Shown here: positions 36,114 through 45,581 of the stretch, piece after piece
How positions within the stretch are numbered: position 1 is the first letter of the stretch
Layout of the letters: every line of letters begins with the position of its first letter
From: Flavobacteriales bacterium
Lineage (GTDB): Bacteria > Bacteroidota > Bacteroidia > Flavobacteriales_F > PHOS-HE28
Assembly (NCBI GenBank): GCA_019912395.1
Contig: JAIOIH010000066.1
Location: 35,227 to 99,226, forward strand
DNA: 64,000 nt
Reading direction: 5' to 3'
Notes under the pieces: generated by a model
What the model was told of the DNA's origin: nothing
The model's database searches: none
The model's input: the letters and a program-made list of their open reading frames with translations, nothing else
Made by a program: the position numbers and the translations under genes

Positions 36114-36868
36114 GATCGGGGCTCCGTGATGAAAGGGTACTGGACGCGCGAGAGATAGAGCCCGCAGGCCGGGGCGCTCTTCCCTGCCTTGCCACGTTCC
36201 CCGGAGGCGATCACCTCGGCCATGTATGCTGCGGGCCATTGCCCCTTGCCGATCCGGATGCACGTGCCCACGATGGCCCGCACCATGTTGCGCAGGTAGC
36301 GATCGGCAGTGATGGTGAAGCGGTAGCCGTTGTCCGTGGCCGACCAATGGGCTTGCCGCACATCACAGATGGAGGTGCGATTGTCGCTGCCGGTGCGCTG
36401 GAAGCAACTGAAATCCTGCTTGCCGATGATCGCTTGGCAAGCGGCATCCATGGCGAGGACATCGAGTTCCAAGCGCAGCAAATACGATCGGTCGTGGATG
36501 AAGGGATCCTTTTTGCGATGGATCAGGTAGGTGTATTCCCGTTCGGTGGCACTAAAGCGTGCGTGGGCCTTGGCATCCACCGGGAACGTTCGTTTTGCCG
36601 CTATGGCCGGGGGCAGGAGGCCGTTCATGGCATTGGTGAAACCATCCGTATCGGCGATGGGCCCGGCGGTATCGAAGTGGATAAAGTAGCTGGAAGCATG
36701 CACGCCTGTATCGGTGCGGCCACAACCCAGGGCGGTGGTTCGTGGTGCGCGCAGTTTCAGCCGGAGCGCCTTCTCCACCTCCTCCTGCACGGTGGGTGCA
36801 GCCAATTGCCGCTGCCACCCCCGGAAAGGCGTGCCGTCGAAGGCGAGTTCCATGAAATAGCGCGGCAT
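36110..36868 (-). CDS. truA: tRNA pseudouridine synthase A
   Basis: A 252-residue enzyme that converts uridines 38-40 in the tRNA anticodon arm to pseudouridine. The catalytic aspartate is Asp53 in GCGRTDTGVHA. Further family motifs are FDGTPFRGWQRQ at the start, FSATEREYTYLI, the FSCFQRTGSDN loop and the RYLRNMVRAIVGT helix near the C-terminus. ATG 36868 (MPRYFMELAFDG) is the natural start; the longer frame upstream is not conserved-looking. It is first in a two-gene unit with the ABC exporter, with a -7 promoter element about 60 bases upstream. Confidence 0.94.
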   Translation of the reverse strand: MPRYFMELAFDGTPFRGWQRQLAAPTVQEEVEKALRLKLRAPRTTALGCGRTDTGVHASSYFIHFDTAGPIADTDGFTNAMNGLLPPAIAAKRTFPVDAKAHARFSATEREYTYLIHRKKDPFIHDRSYLLRLELDVLAMDAACQAIIGKQDFSCFQRTGSDNRTSICDVRQAHWSATDNGYRFTITADRYLRNMVRAIVGTCIRIGKGQWPAAYMAEVIASGERGKAGKSAPACGLYLSRVQYPFITEPRS

Positions 36869-36925
36869 GTGGGTCGATCGGAAGATCAGACAATTGGACG
36901 ATCGGAAAATGAGGATCCGGGGCCG

Positions 36926-36933
36926 CAAAAGTA
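36926..36933 (-). promoter_or_regulatory. -7 promoter element for truA-ABC exporter unit
   Basis: The minus strand reads TACTTTTG, an exact TAnnTTTG match, 58 bases before the truA start. No TTG lies at the standard spacing. Between it and the start are two copies of GATCGGAA separated by about 25 bases. Confidence 0.45.
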
Positions 36934-36978
36934 GGTCCGTGCTCCCAAGAAGTATCCGTGCCACAGCCAAGTAGCCTA

Positions 36979-37842
36979 CTACTGCACGATCACTTTGGTA
37001 CGGGTACCTGCCACATTCAATACATAGAAGCCCGGAATCGCGTGGGGTAGTAGGATGTTGGTACTGCCAGCAGCAGTCAGTCCAGAGAGTACTTCGATGC
37101 CACGCACGTCCGTCAAGTGATAGGGCTTGTTTGGTGATGCTCCTTCAACGACGAAGGTACCTGTGGATGGGTTGGGATGGATCGCCAACTTGGCCTTGGG
37201 GGCATCCGGAACGCCCACCGTAAATGGCAGGCAAGCTTGATAGGGCACCGAATCGGCATCCAAGTAGTTCCCGCAGAAATTGCTCATCGAATAACTTGCT
37301 TCGAACCAAAATTGTAGGGGAGTCAGGAGACCTTTTATGCTGCCGATCCCGGCCACCCATTCATCTCCGAAAAAGTCAAGGTGAAGGCGCTTGCGGGCAC
37401 GGCCTGCCAGCCATACCGTATCGATGGATTGGACGGTAACAGGGAAGGACGGATCGGAAGATTGCCAATAGGCCGTGTCATTCACGGACAAGCCAAAATC
37501 ATACAACACTTGGGTCGCAGTATCCCCGTAATACTCATAGCCATAGTAAAACGGTTGAATCGACCGGTAGAATACTTTATCCTGATCCACAGCGAGCAAG
37601 CCTATCTGTGTTCCATCACCGCTGGTCACACTTCCCCATGACAAGCCATCGATCTCTACGCTGGGCTCCGCATAGTATTGAAGTGTATAGTTGAAATACA
37701 TGAAGTTCATGTTCTGTCCATCCCAATCCCAAGTGGTGGTGGTCATGTCCCATGTCCCGTCCACGTTCGGGAAGATCGTATCGTTCTGGGCGGAAACCCG
37801 GCCCACGACCAACAAGAGCATTGTGATGAACCCCAAGCGCAT
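36979..37842 (-). CDS. T9SS type A sorting domain protein
   Basis: A 287-residue secreted protein with a signal peptide (MRLGFITMLLLVVGRVSAQ) and a middle domain rich in Tyr, Trp and Asp (IQPFYYGYEYYGDTATQVLY, DSSK-free) that I do not recognise. The C-terminus is a type A sorting domain: KLAIHPNPSTGTFVV, TDVRGIEVL, IPGFYVLNV and the terminal KVIVQ. An in-frame ATG at 37863 would add seven residues. It is divergent from the phosphoesterase gene with only about 30 bases between starts, so the two promoters must overlap the coding ends. Confidence 0.85.
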   Translation of the reverse strand: MRLGFITMLLLVVGRVSAQNDTIFPNVDGTWDMTTTTWDWDGQNMNFMYFNYTLQYYAEPSVEIDGLSWGSVTSGDGTQIGLLAVDQDKVFYRSIQPFYYGYEYYGDTATQVLYDFGLSVNDTAYWQSSDPSFPVTVQSIDTVWLAGRARKRLHLDFFGDEWVAGIGSIKGLLTPLQFWFEASYSMSNFCGNYLDADSVPYQACLPFTVGVPDAPKAKLAIHPNPSTGTFVVEGASPNKPYHLTDVRGIEVLSGLTAAGSTNILLPHAIPGFYVLNVAGTRTKVIVQ

Positions 37843-37873
37843 AATGCTGACAAGATAAGCCATCTTCGCCCCG

Positions 37874-38407
37874 ATGAAACGCATTGGCCTCCTGAGCGAT
37901 ACCCACGGTTGGCTGGACCCGCGCCTGCAAGCGCATTTCGCAGCCTGCGACGAGATCTGGCATGCGGGCGACATCGGTGGCAAGGCGGTTACGGACGAAC
38001 TGCAACGCTGGAAGCCCCTTCGGGCGATCCATGGCAACATCGATGATGCGAAGGCACGCTTGGAATTTCCGGCCGACCAGCGCTTCACGATCGAAGGCGT
38101 ACGGGTATGGATGACGCATATCGGTGGCAGGCCACCGCGCTACGACCCAGCGGTACGGGAAGAACTGAAGCGCGATCCGCCCACCCTTTTCATCTGCGGC
38201 CACTCGCACATCTGCATGGTAAAGTTCGACCCGCTCCTGAACATGTTGTACATGAACCCCGGTGCCACCGGCAGGCATGGTTGGCACAAGGTGCGCACAG
38301 GCCTGCGCTTCTCCATCGACGCGGGAAAACTGAAGGACCTGGAAGTGATCGAGCTGGGTGCTAGGGGAGCTGGAGAGAGCTTCGACGCGGAGACGATGAG
38401 GCGCTGA
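37874..38407 (+). CDS. YfcE/MJ0936-family metallophosphoesterase
   Basis: A 177-residue calcineurin-like phosphodiesterase. The metal-binding motifs run in order: LLSDTHG (residues 6-12), WHAGDIGG, IHGNID (GNxD in place of GNHD), MTHIGG and GHSHI. The fold is that of YfcE/MJ0936, two-metal enzymes that hydrolyse phosphodiester bonds in small molecules or possibly RNA. Length is a little above the minimal 160 residues because of a C-terminal tail. The physiological substrate is unknown. It is divergent from a T9SS substrate gene; dispersed repeats follow its stop. Confidence 0.88.
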   Translation: MKRIGLLSDTHGWLDPRLQAHFAACDEIWHAGDIGGKAVTDELQRWKPLRAIHGNIDDAKARLEFPADQRFTIEGVRVWMTHIGGRPPRYDPAVREELKRDPPTLFICGHSHICMVKFDPLLNMLYMNPGATGRHGWHKVRTGLRFSIDAGKLKDLEVIELGARGAGESFDAETMRR

Positions 38408-38511
38408 GAAAGCTGGCCGGTGGATGTGGACCGGGAATTTAGCCCCGAGCGCCGAGTACCTGATGTCACGCACTGGCTTCGTACGAGTACTATCTCACAA
38501 ACCCTGTATTT

Positions 38512-38543
38512 CCTCAGCGTCTCTGCGCCTCTGCGTCTAAAAC
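38512..38543. repeat. Dispersed intergenic repeat unit
   Basis: CTCAGCGTCTCTGCGCCTCT and the following GCGTCT match the unit at 1078-1103 with two differences. It lies between convergent genes and ends directly at the DUF4293 stop codon. Confidence 0.6.
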
Positions 38544-39017
38544 CTACCTCAACCGATCCATCCCCTTCACCAACGCCTCATCCTTCCGGATCCCGCGCTC
38601 GGCAAGCAAGGTGAACACCACCATGAGCAGTGGCAAGATCGCGGAAAATCCGAAGCTGTTCTCCACCTTTCCTCCTTGCTCCAAGTAAGCGCGCATCGAG
38701 TTGTCCGTGATGAACAGGAAGACCAGGATGGCCATCACCAGCAGGTTGACCATGCGGGTGATCCGCAACTGGCGCACACGGTTCTTGTACAGGAAGATAA
38801 CCCCCAACAACAGTGCGGACAGCACACCGATCAGCGCGGCGAACGGGACCTTCGCCGTGGCATCGGTCACCGGGGTGCCATCCGCGGTGAAGAAGCCGGT
38901 GGTGCGGAAAAAGAAAGTTTGGTCCCCGCGCACGAAGGTGTCCACAGGGAAGAAGAAGGTGAGCACTCCGCATAAGGCCGCCAGCAAAAGGAAGAGGGTC
39001 TGTTTTCGTTGAAGCAT
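38544..39017 (-). CDS. DUF4293 family membrane protein
   Basis: A 157-residue integral membrane protein with four hydrophobic segments (FLLLAALCGVLTFFFPV, FAALIGVLSALLLGVIFL, MVNLLVMAILVFLFI and ILPLLMVVFTLLA). The start MLQRKQTLFLLLA at 39017 is the characteristic N-terminus of DUF4293, a family found almost only in Bacteroidota. The charged C-tail (RGIRKDEALVKGMDRLR) faces the cytoplasm. In many Bacteroidota this gene lies next to rho, as here, divergently. Function unknown. Confidence 0.85.
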   Translation of the reverse strand: MLQRKQTLFLLLAALCGVLTFFFPVDTFVRGDQTFFFRTTGFFTADGTPVTDATAKVPFAALIGVLSALLLGVIFLYKNRVRQLRITRMVNLLVMAILVFLFITDNSMRAYLEQGGKVENSFGFSAILPLLMVVFTLLAERGIRKDEALVKGMDRLR

Positions 39018-39094
39018 GTGGCTTGGGCAAGGAGCGCGAAGATCGCTCGCCCGGTCCAAAGGGGGAAATGCACGGACGTGATCGAAGGAAAAAG

Positions 39095-39125
39095 TTTGAT
39101 GGATCCGCGTTCAGCCTTAATATTG
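39095..39125 (+). promoter_or_regulatory. Bacteroidota promoter for rho
   Basis: TTTG (39095-39098) is followed after exactly 19 bases by TAATATTG (39118-39125), one change from TAnnTTTG. This is the -33/-7 layout of the Bacteroidota primary sigma factor. The transcript would start near 39131 and carry a leader of about 125 bases, long enough for autoregulation by Rho. Confidence 0.65.
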
Positions 39126-39257
39126 CATCGTCCATTCCGTGTTGGCCGTTCATTTTCCGCCAGCCCCCTTTCTTCGGACGATACTGATTTTTATTCTTCC
39201 TGAGCCTACGTGGCGACCTGCGGCCGAACACCGCTCCCCACTTCGAATCCGTACAGC

Positions 39258-41300
39258 ATGCCTGAAAAAGCCGCACTTGAGGCCCTGAAGCTCCCTGAGC
39301 TGAAGGAGATCGCGAAGCATCTGAAATTGAAAAAATTCGAGAACCTGAAGAAACAGGATCTCATCACCAAGATCCTGGCGGCCGGAAAGGCGGCTGACAA
39401 CCGGGACACGGATGCCATCGCCGAACTGGCCGTTGAGGATGAGGCCCCCGATCCGGAACCGGACCCGGAGCCCGAAGAGGATGAAGAGGATGACGATGAT
39501 GATGACGATGACGACGATGATGATGACGACGACGACGACGATGGTGATGATGAGAACGGTGAGGAGGACGATAGTGATGATGATGATGACGAAAACGACG
39601 AGGTCGTGAAACGCTCTCCCCGCGGGACCAGCACCTCCAAGCGGTCCGGGCCTGAAGACCCCCAAACCTCGGAGGGCAATGCCCCGGTTGCCCCAACGCA
39701 GAAGGACCAGGAAGGCCGGTCCCCCCGCCGCGACGAGCGCCCCGATGGCACTAACGACCGCTTCGACCCACGGGACCGGCAACAGCGTCGGGGGCGCCGC
39801 CCGCGCATCGAGGGTGAAGCCGCGAAGGACGAACAGGATGGGGCCGGCGATACGGTTGCACAGGGTCCGGGGTCGTCCCCGGATCAGGCCCTTGCTGCCG
39901 AGAGGTCGCAGGACCACCGGCACGGCGACCGCAAGGATGCGACCAAGGAAAGGCACGAAGGCAAGGACGATGGTCAGCACATGCAACGGGACCAACGTGA
40001 TCAGGGCCGTCAGCAAGGTCGCGACCAGCAACGCAACGAGCCGCGTGGACCGCAGGATCAGCGAGGCAGGCAAGATCAGCGGAGTGCTGGTGACCAACGC
40101 AACCCGGGCGACCAGCGCGACCGGGAACAAGGTAGGCGCGGTGATCAACGCCAGCAGGACCGCACGCCCGCTCCACCGGCTTCCTTCGAGGCCTTTATCG
40201 AGACGGACGGTGTGCTGGAGATCATGCCGGAGGGCTACGGCTTCCTGCGCAGCAGCGATTACAACTACCTGCCTTCACCGGACGATGTGTACGTGACGCA
40301 GCAGCAGATCAAGCAATCCGGATTGAAACTGGGTGACACCGTGCATGGCTACGTGAGGCCGCCCCGCGACCAGGACAAGTACTTCCCGCTGGTGAAGGTG
40401 GAAAGCATCAATGGCCGCGATCCGGAATGGGCCCGCGACCGTGTTCCGTTCAAATTCCTCACCCCCCTCTTCCCGGACGAAAAATTCGACCTGACCACCA
40501 AGGGGGCAACCCTGAGCACGCGCGTGTTGGACCTCTTCGCGCCCATCGGCAAGGGCCAGCGCGGCTTGATCGTGGCACAACCCAAGACCGGTAAGACCAT
40601 CCTGCTGAAGGATGTGGCGAACGCCATTGCGGCCAACCATCCGGAGGTCTACTTGATCGTGCTGCTGATCGATGAGCGCCCGGAGGAGGTGACCGACATG
40701 CAGCGCAGCGTAAATGCCGAAGTGATCGCCAGCACCTTCGACGAGCCCGCCACCCGCCACGTGGCCGTGGCCACCATGGTGCTGGAGAAGGCCAAATGCC
40801 TCACCGAGTGCGGCCACGACGTGGTGATCCTTTTGGATTCCATCACCCGATTGGCCCGTGCCTACAACACCGTGCAGCCCGCCAGTGGCAAGATCCTCTC
40901 CGGTGGCGTGGATGCCAATGCCCTGCAAAAGCCCAAGCGCTTCTTCGGCGCTGCGCGGAAGATCGAGAACGGGGGGTCGCTCACCATCATCGCCACGGCC
41001 CTCACCGAAACGGGAAGCAAGATGGACGAAGTGATCTTCGAGGAGTTCAAGGGAACCGGCAACATGGAACTCCAACTGGACCGGAAGATCAGCAACCGCC
41101 GCATCTTCCCGGCCATCGACATCCTTGCCAGCGGCACCCGTCGCGACGACCTGCTCCACCACAAGGACGTGCTTCAGCGCACGTGGATACTGCGCAAGCA
41201 CTTGGCCGATATGACGCCCGTGGAAGCCATGGAATTCGTGAAGGGTCGCATGGAGGGTACCAAGAGCAACGAGGAATTCCTCGTCTCCATGAACGGTTGA
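39258..41300 (+). CDS. rho: Transcription termination factor Rho with large disordered insertion
   Basis: A 680-residue hexameric RNA helicase that ends transcription. The N-terminal Rho domain ([20 protein letters not shown]) is followed by a disordered insertion at about 61-310. That insertion is first an Asp/Glu tract of some 50 residues (61-115), then a region rich in Arg, Gln, Asp and Gly. The RNA-binding cold-shock-like domain starts near 316 ([15 protein letters not shown]). The ATPase has Walker A AQPKTGKT (about 440-447), Walker [15 protein letters not shown] and the late [11 protein letters not shown]. coli Rho has 419 residues, so the insert explains the extra length. In Bacteroides a comparable Rho insert promotes phase separation (published). 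ATG 39258 is chosen; an upstream GTG is unlikely. Confidence 0.95.
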   Translation: MPEKAALEALKLPELKEIAKHLKLKKFENLKKQDLITKILAAGKAADNRDTDAIAELAVEDEAPDPEPDPEPEEDEEDDDDDDDDDDDDDDDDDDGDDENGEEDDSDDDDDENDEVVKRSPRGTSTSKRSGPEDPQTSEGNAPVAPTQKDQEGRSPRRDERPDGTNDRFDPRDRQQRRGRRPRIEGEAAKDEQDGAGDTVAQGPGSSPDQALAAERSQDHRHGDRKDATKERHEGKDDGQHMQRDQRDQGRQQGRDQQRNEPRGPQDQRGRQDQRSAGDQRNPGDQRDREQGRRGDQRQQDRTPAPPASFEAFIETDGVLEIMPEGYGFLRSSDYNYLPSPDDVYVTQQQIKQSGLKLGDTVHGYVRPPRDQDKYFPLVKVESINGRDPEWARDRVPFKFLTPLFPDEKFDLTTKGATLSTRVLDLFAPIGKGQRGLIVAQPKTGKTILLKDVANAIAANHPEVYLIVLLIDERPEEVTDMQRSVNAEVIASTFDEPATRHVAVATMVLEKAKCLTECGHDVVILLDSITRLARAYNTVQPASGKILSGGVDANALQKPKRFFGAARKIENGGSLTIIATALTETGSKMDEVIFEEFKGTGNMELQLDRKISNRRIFPAIDILASGTRRDDLLHHKDVLQRTWILRKHLADMTPVEAMEFVKGRMEGTKSNEEFLVSMNG

Positions 41301-41313
41301 CCGCGAAGCGGCC

Positions 41314-41802
41314 ATGTCCGGCATCCGTTCCACTTTCCTTCTGGCGCTCGGAACGATGGCACTCAGGGTCATCCTGTTCTATGCCGGCGTAACGGTGGCT
41401 CCTTTCGACTTTATTCCCGTGCATCTGCTGGTGTTGGTGCTGGCGGTGTACTTGAGCGGGCACCTGTTGCTGAACCATGACCCTTCGCGCGGCCTCGGCG
41501 AATTGTTCCGGGCCGGTTTCCAAACGGTATTTCTCTATGCGTTCCTGATCTCCCTGTTCATCTGGACCTATTACAAGACCATCGACACCACCTCGTTCAG
41601 CTCCTACAATGCCAGATTGGTGGAAGGCTTTGTAGAGCAAGGCCATCCACGGGAAGAAGCACTGGAGAAGGTAACCTCCATGTACAATGCGACAAGCTAT
41701 GCCGCGATCACCTTCTTCGGATTGTTCCTCGTGGGAAGCTTCAATGCGCTGGCCTTTGGCGTGCTGCACCACAAGGTGCTGCGCCGGTTCCGGCCCCAAT
41801 AG
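41314..41802 (+). CDS. DUF4199-like membrane protein
   Basis: A 162-residue protein with four membrane segments: FLLALGTMALRVILFYAGV, VHLLVLVLAVYLSGHLLL, FQTVFLYAFLISLFIWTYY and AAITFFGLFLVGSFNALAFG. Between the third and fourth helices lies an amphipathic region (EGFVEQGHPREEALEKVTSM) typical of DUF4199 proteins of Bacteroidota. It starts 13 bases after the rho stop and probably shares its transcript. Function unknown. Confidence 0.7.
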   Translation: MSGIRSTFLLALGTMALRVILFYAGVTVAPFDFIPVHLLVLVLAVYLSGHLLLNHDPSRGLGELFRAGFQTVFLYAFLISLFIWTYYKTIDTTSFSSYNARLVEGFVEQGHPREEALEKVTSMYNATSYAAITFFGLFLVGSFNALAFGVLHHKVLRRFRPQ

Positions 41803-41826
41803 TTGTCGGGACCGGGCCCTTCACGT

Positions 41827-43194
41827 TCACGCAATGAACGCTTCCGCCAGGGCAGTAAGATCGAGCCCTCCGAAGTTGCCGCTGCTCATCATCAGCAGCA
41901 CCCCCTCCCCGCCCATGTCCTCGCGCACCGCGCCCATCAAGGTGATCGGCGTGGTGAGCACGCGCAGGTCCTCCCGTTGGAAGGCTTTGCGGATGCGCTC
42001 CGCAGGTACGGGTGGCAGCCTCTTCAGCTGCACCGCGTGCGGGTCGTAGAACACCAAGGCCTTGTCTGCTCCGTCCAGGCACCCCGCATACTGATCCAGG
42101 AAATTCTCGCTCAGACTGCTGAAGGTGTGCAGCTCCATGCATGCGGTAAGGGTGCGGCCAGGAAACTGCTCGCGGACCGCGTCCACCGTGGCTTTCAGCT
42201 TGCTGGGCGAGTGCGCGAAATCCTTGAACACCACCTTCCCCTCGTGCTCCGCCAATTTCTCCAAGCGCTTGGCCGCTCCGGTAAAGGAGGCAATGGCCGC
42301 ATGGAACTCGCGGTCGCCAATGCCGAGCTGATGGCATACATGTCGCGCTCCCTCCAAGTTCATCAGGTTATGCTTGCCAAAGATCTTCAGCGGGACCTCT
42401 CCCTGCGCGGTCACCAGCGAGGTGAGGCCGTTGCGGATCACATGGGGCGGCACGCCGTAAGGCACTTGGGGCACCTCCTTCCTTTCCCTGCGCTCGGCCG
42501 CCAAGCGTGCCACGATGGCGTCCTCGGCGCAATAGATCAATTTGCCGCCCGGCTCGATCAGGTCGATGAAGGTGGCGAACTGCTCCACGTAGCTCTCGAA
42601 GGTCTTGAAGACGTTGATGTGGTCCCACGCGATCCCACTGATCAACGCGATGTCCGGCTTGTAGAGGTGGAATTTCGGCACCGGTTCCAAAGTGGAGGCC
42701 AGGTATTCGTCCCCTTCGATCACGGCCACCGAGCTGTTTGCGCTCAGCCGCACCATGCAGTCAAAGCCTTCCAATTGCGCACCCACGAGATAATCGAAAT
42801 CGGCCCCCGCGGCCCGCAGCACATGCACGATCATCGAGGTGATGGTGGTCTTGCCGTGGCTGCCGCCGATCACAACGCGGGTCTTGTTCCTTGTCTGCTC
42901 GTGGAAGTAGGCGGGGTAACTGAATACGGGGATACCGAGTTCCTGTGCCCGTTGCAGCTCGGGATTGTCGGCCCGGGCGTGCATGCCGAGGATCACCGCG
43001 TCCAGCTCCTTCGTAATATCCTCCGGATGCCAGCCCAACTGCTCGGGCAGGATCCCCAAGTTGTCCAGGCGACTGCGGCTGGGCTCGAAGATCTCGTCAT
43101 CGCTTCCGGTCACCTCCGCACCTTGCTGATGCAAGGCAATGGCCAGGTTGTGCATGGCACTGCCCCCGATGGCGATGAAGTGGACGCGTTTCAT
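41827..43194 (-). CDS. mpl: UDP-N-acetylmuramate:tripeptide ligase (Mpl-type Mur ligase)
   Basis: A 455-residue cytoplasmic ATP-dependent ligase of the Mur family. It fits the peptidoglycan-recycling enzyme Mpl, which attaches recovered L-Ala-D-Glu-mDAP to UDP-MurNAc. The N-domain reads MKRVHFIAIGGSAMHNLAIA, where MurC/Mpl have IxGxxM. The ATP loop is VIGGSHGKTTITSM and the Glu/His Mg2+ segment is SGIAWDHINVF. Later come FAHSPSKLKATV and HTFSS. FDYLVGAQLEGFD is Mpl-like rather than MurC-like. ATG 43194 is the natural start. Convergent with DUF4199, divergent from ispH. Confidence 0.88.
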   Translation of the reverse strand: MKRVHFIAIGGSAMHNLAIALHQQGAEVTGSDDEIFEPSRSRLDNLGILPEQLGWHPEDITKELDAVILGMHARADNPELQRAQELGIPVFSYPAYFHEQTRNKTRVVIGGSHGKTTITSMIVHVLRAAGADFDYLVGAQLEGFDCMVRLSANSSVAVIEGDEYLASTLEPVPKFHLYKPDIALISGIAWDHINVFKTFESYVEQFATFIDLIEPGGKLIYCAEDAIVARLAAERRERKEVPQVPYGVPPHVIRNGLTSLVTAQGEVPLKIFGKHNLMNLEGARHVCHQLGIGDREFHAAIASFTGAAKRLEKLAEHEGKVVFKDFAHSPSKLKATVDAVREQFPGRTLTACMELHTFSSLSENFLDQYAGCLDGADKALVFYDPHAVQLKRLPPVPAERIRKAFQREDLRVLTTPITLMGAVREDMGGEGVLLMMSSGNFGGLDLTALAEAFIA

Positions 43195-43358
43195 GGGTTT
43201 GGCCGCCGGAGCAATGAGCAAGGGCGATACTGCAAAAATGCCGATCAACAGCCATGTTCCGCTTGGGCCGCAGGGGTAAGTATCCACGTTGGATCGTTTG
43301 TGGCACGCCCGCTTCGAGGTGGATCATGGCTGCATTTCCCCGCGCTGGAACGGAGGTC

Positions 43359-43366
43359 TAACTTTG
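43359..43366 (+). promoter_or_regulatory. -7 promoter element for ispH
   Basis: TAACTTTG is an exact TAnnTTTG match, 83 bases before the ispH start. A TTT (not TTG) lies near the expected -33 position. Confidence 0.45.
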
Positions 43367-43449
43367 TCCGGTGAAACCCTGCTCCCTTTCAGCCCTACGA
43401 GGAGAGCGTCACATACCAGTACCGGAAGATCCCGCCCCTATCGCTGCTC

Positions 43450-44673
43450 ATGCGCACCTTCGACATTCCCGCCCACTATCGCTCCAACCTGATCGGCCGT
43501 CTCAAAGCCTTTCGCAAGGTGCAGGACCCGCGGAAAAAGGACTTCACGCCAACGCTGCTGGACCTGGGTGCGGTGCGGTTCATTCTCGCACGGCACTTCG
43601 GCTTTTGCTACGGGGTGGAGAATGCGATCGAGATCAGCTACAAGGCGTTGGAGGACAACCCCGGCAAGCGGATCTTTCTTTTGAGCCAGATGATCCATAA
43701 CCCTGAGGTGAACGAGGACTTGGAGAGCCACGGGCTTCGCTTCATCCAGGACACCCACGGCCAGATGCTCATGGACTGGGGCGAACTGAAGAGTGATGAT
43801 ATCGTGATCATTCCTGCCTTTGGGACCACGTTGGAAACAGAGGCGCGCTTGAAATCACTCGGCATCGACCCGCTGCTGCACAACACCACTTGCCCTTTCG
43901 TGGAGAAGGTGTGGAAGCGCAGCGCACAACTGGGGGAGCAGAAGCATACCGTAGTGATCCACGGCAAGGCCGCGCACGAGGAAACCCGCGCCACCTTCAG
44001 CCACACGGCAAAGGGCTCCCCGGCGGTGATCGTGAAGGACATGGCGGAGACTGAGGAACTGGGGCGCATCATCACGGGAGAGCTGCCGGCGGAACGATTC
44101 TTCGAGCTCTTCGGGACCCGCTGCACACCCGGCTTCAACCCCGCTGCGGACCTTCAGCGCATCGGCGTGGTGAACCAGACCACCATGCTGGCCACGGAGA
44201 CGCAGGCCATTGCCGACCACCTGAAACAGGTGATGCTGAAGACCTACGGCGAGGCAGCCCTGAAGGACCATTTCGCCGACACCCGCGACACGCTGTGCTA
44301 TGCCACGAACGACAATCAGGACGCAACGCATGAGTTGCTGAAGGAGGAGGCCGACCTGGCCTTGGTTGTTGGCGGATACAACAGCAGCAACACCAGTCAT
44401 ATCGTGGAATTGCTGGAAGGAAAATTCCCCACCTACTTCATTAATGGCGAGAAGGAGCTGCTGAGTTCCACTGAGATCGAGCATTTCAACTATCCAGCAC
44501 ACAAGCTGGAACGCACCACTGATTGGCTACCCGCGAAAAGGCCCATCACCATCGTCCTCACCAGTGGTGCCAGTTGTCCGGACACCCTGCTGGACCGGGT
44601 GATGTTGAAGGTGCTGGGTTTTGTGGAGGGTGCGAAGGACGCTGAAACCGCCGTTTCCGCCTTGGTGGAGTAG
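43450..44673 (+). CDS. ispH: 4-hydroxy-3-methylbut-2-enyl diphosphate reductase, long form
   Basis: A 407-residue iron-sulfur enzyme of the last step of the MEP isoprenoid pathway, converting HMBPP to IPP and DMAPP. The three cluster cysteines are visible in HFGFCYGVENAI, LHNTTCPFVEKVW and TSGASCPDTLLD. Substrate-binding segments VIHGKAAHEETRAT and VVNQTTMLATETQAI and the active-site YNSSNTSHIVE are also present. It is about 90 residues longer than the E. coli enzyme (316), with an N-terminal extension of roughly 45 residues and internal insertions. This is the form found in cyanobacteria, plants and some Bacteroidota. The next gene follows 11 bases downstream. Confidence 0.94.
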   Translation: MRTFDIPAHYRSNLIGRLKAFRKVQDPRKKDFTPTLLDLGAVRFILARHFGFCYGVENAIEISYKALEDNPGKRIFLLSQMIHNPEVNEDLESHGLRFIQDTHGQMLMDWGELKSDDIVIIPAFGTTLETEARLKSLGIDPLLHNTTCPFVEKVWKRSAQLGEQKHTVVIHGKAAHEETRATFSHTAKGSPAVIVKDMAETEELGRIITGELPAERFFELFGTRCTPGFNPAADLQRIGVVNQTTMLATETQAIADHLKQVMLKTYGEAALKDHFADTRDTLCYATNDNQDATHELLKEEADLALVVGGYNSSNTSHIVELLEGKFPTYFINGEKELLSSTEIEHFNYPAHKLERTTDWLPAKRPITIVLTSGASCPDTLLDRVMLKVLGFVEGAKDAETAVSALVE

Positions 44674-44684
44674 AACTTCCCGGA

Positions 44685-45581
44685 ATGAGGCAAGCATTCC
44701 CCTTTCTTGTTCTTCTGTTCGGAACCTTCGCTGCCAACGGACAATCGCCGAAGGAGAAGTTCATCAAGTACGGCCTGCAGGTCGATCGGGCGAAGACGGC
44801 TGCGGCACATGGCCGGCATCAGCAAGCCATGGCCATTTATGATTCGGCCTTTGCGCTAGTGCCATTCATGGCCTACGACTATTTCGATGCGGTGCTGAAC
44901 GCCTTGGCCGCGGGAAGGGATGACAAGGCCAATGACCTCTTGATACAGGCCACGGAGAATGGCTTCAAGGTGGAAAGCCGATATGATCCGGCCCTGCAGG
45001 AATTTCTGCTTTCGGAGCGTTCCATGCCGTACCTGAACATGCGCGACTACATGAAGGAGCGTTGGCTAGCGCATGCGGACACCACCATGATCCGCAAGCT
45101 GACAAAAGTGGGCAGTTGGACCATCCTGTTGGAGGACGACAACGGTGCGCTCAGCTATAGCACCGATCCTGCCGCTTTCGAGAGGCTCCTCTCACTGGCC
45201 AGGGAACGCGGATGGCCCACCCCGCTCAACGTTGGCAGCGCTTTTTACATGACCCAAAATCTCTTGCTGGAACAATTGGACAACTACCCGGACAACCCCA
45301 GATGGCAACAGGTGCTTCCCTACATCCGCTCCGCAATGGATCGTGGTGCATTGCCGCCGGATTACCTCGCTCCTTTCCAGGACATGGAAAACATCAAGCA
45401 AGGGAAGCCCATGGCGTACGGGATCCTGCTTTCCTACTACCGGGAAGATCCTTCGAAATGGTACGTGGTGGACCATGCATCGCTGGAAAAGAACCGTCGC
45501 TCCGTGGGTTTGGGATCGATCGAGGATTTTCTGTTCCGGTACGACCTGGACCCGAGCCTGATGCGATATGCGGAGCCTTGA
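44685..45581 (+). CDS. Predicted exported protein with DUF6624-like C-terminus
   Basis: A 298-residue protein with a signal peptide (MRQAFPFLVLLFGTFAANGQ). A first helical region resembles a tetratricopeptide-type pair (AAAHGRHQQAMAIYDSAFAL, YDYFDAVLNALAAGRDDKAN). The C-terminal third has the DUF6624 pattern: conserved Gly/Tyr in KQGKPMAYGILLS and Arg/Gly/Leu in LEKNRRSVGLGSIEDF. Substrate or role is unknown. It starts 11 bases after ispH and is probably transcribed with it, though functions appear unrelated. Confidence 0.65.
   Translation: MRQAFPFLVLLFGTFAANGQSPKEKFIKYGLQVDRAKTAAAHGRHQQAMAIYDSAFALVPFMAYDYFDAVLNALAAGRDDKANDLLIQATENGFKVESRYDPALQEFLLSERSMPYLNMRDYMKERWLAHADTTMIRKLTKVGSWTILLEDDNGALSYSTDPAAFERLLSLARERGWPTPLNVGSAFYMTQNLLLEQLDNYPDNPRWQQVLPYIRSAMDRGALPPDYLAPFQDMENIKQGKPMAYGILLSYYREDPSKWYVVDHASLEKNRRSVGLGSIEDFLFRYDLDPSLMRYAEP

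Noticed and set aside
39480..39600. GATGATGAC-type simple repeat that could be taken for a microsatellite or CRISPR-like array
   Set aside because: It is in frame within rho and encodes the Asp/Glu tract; units are three bases with no spacers.
41803..43374. Plus-strand open frame of about 520 codons opposite mpl
   Set aside because: Antisense shadow; the Mur ligase on the minus strand has all motifs.
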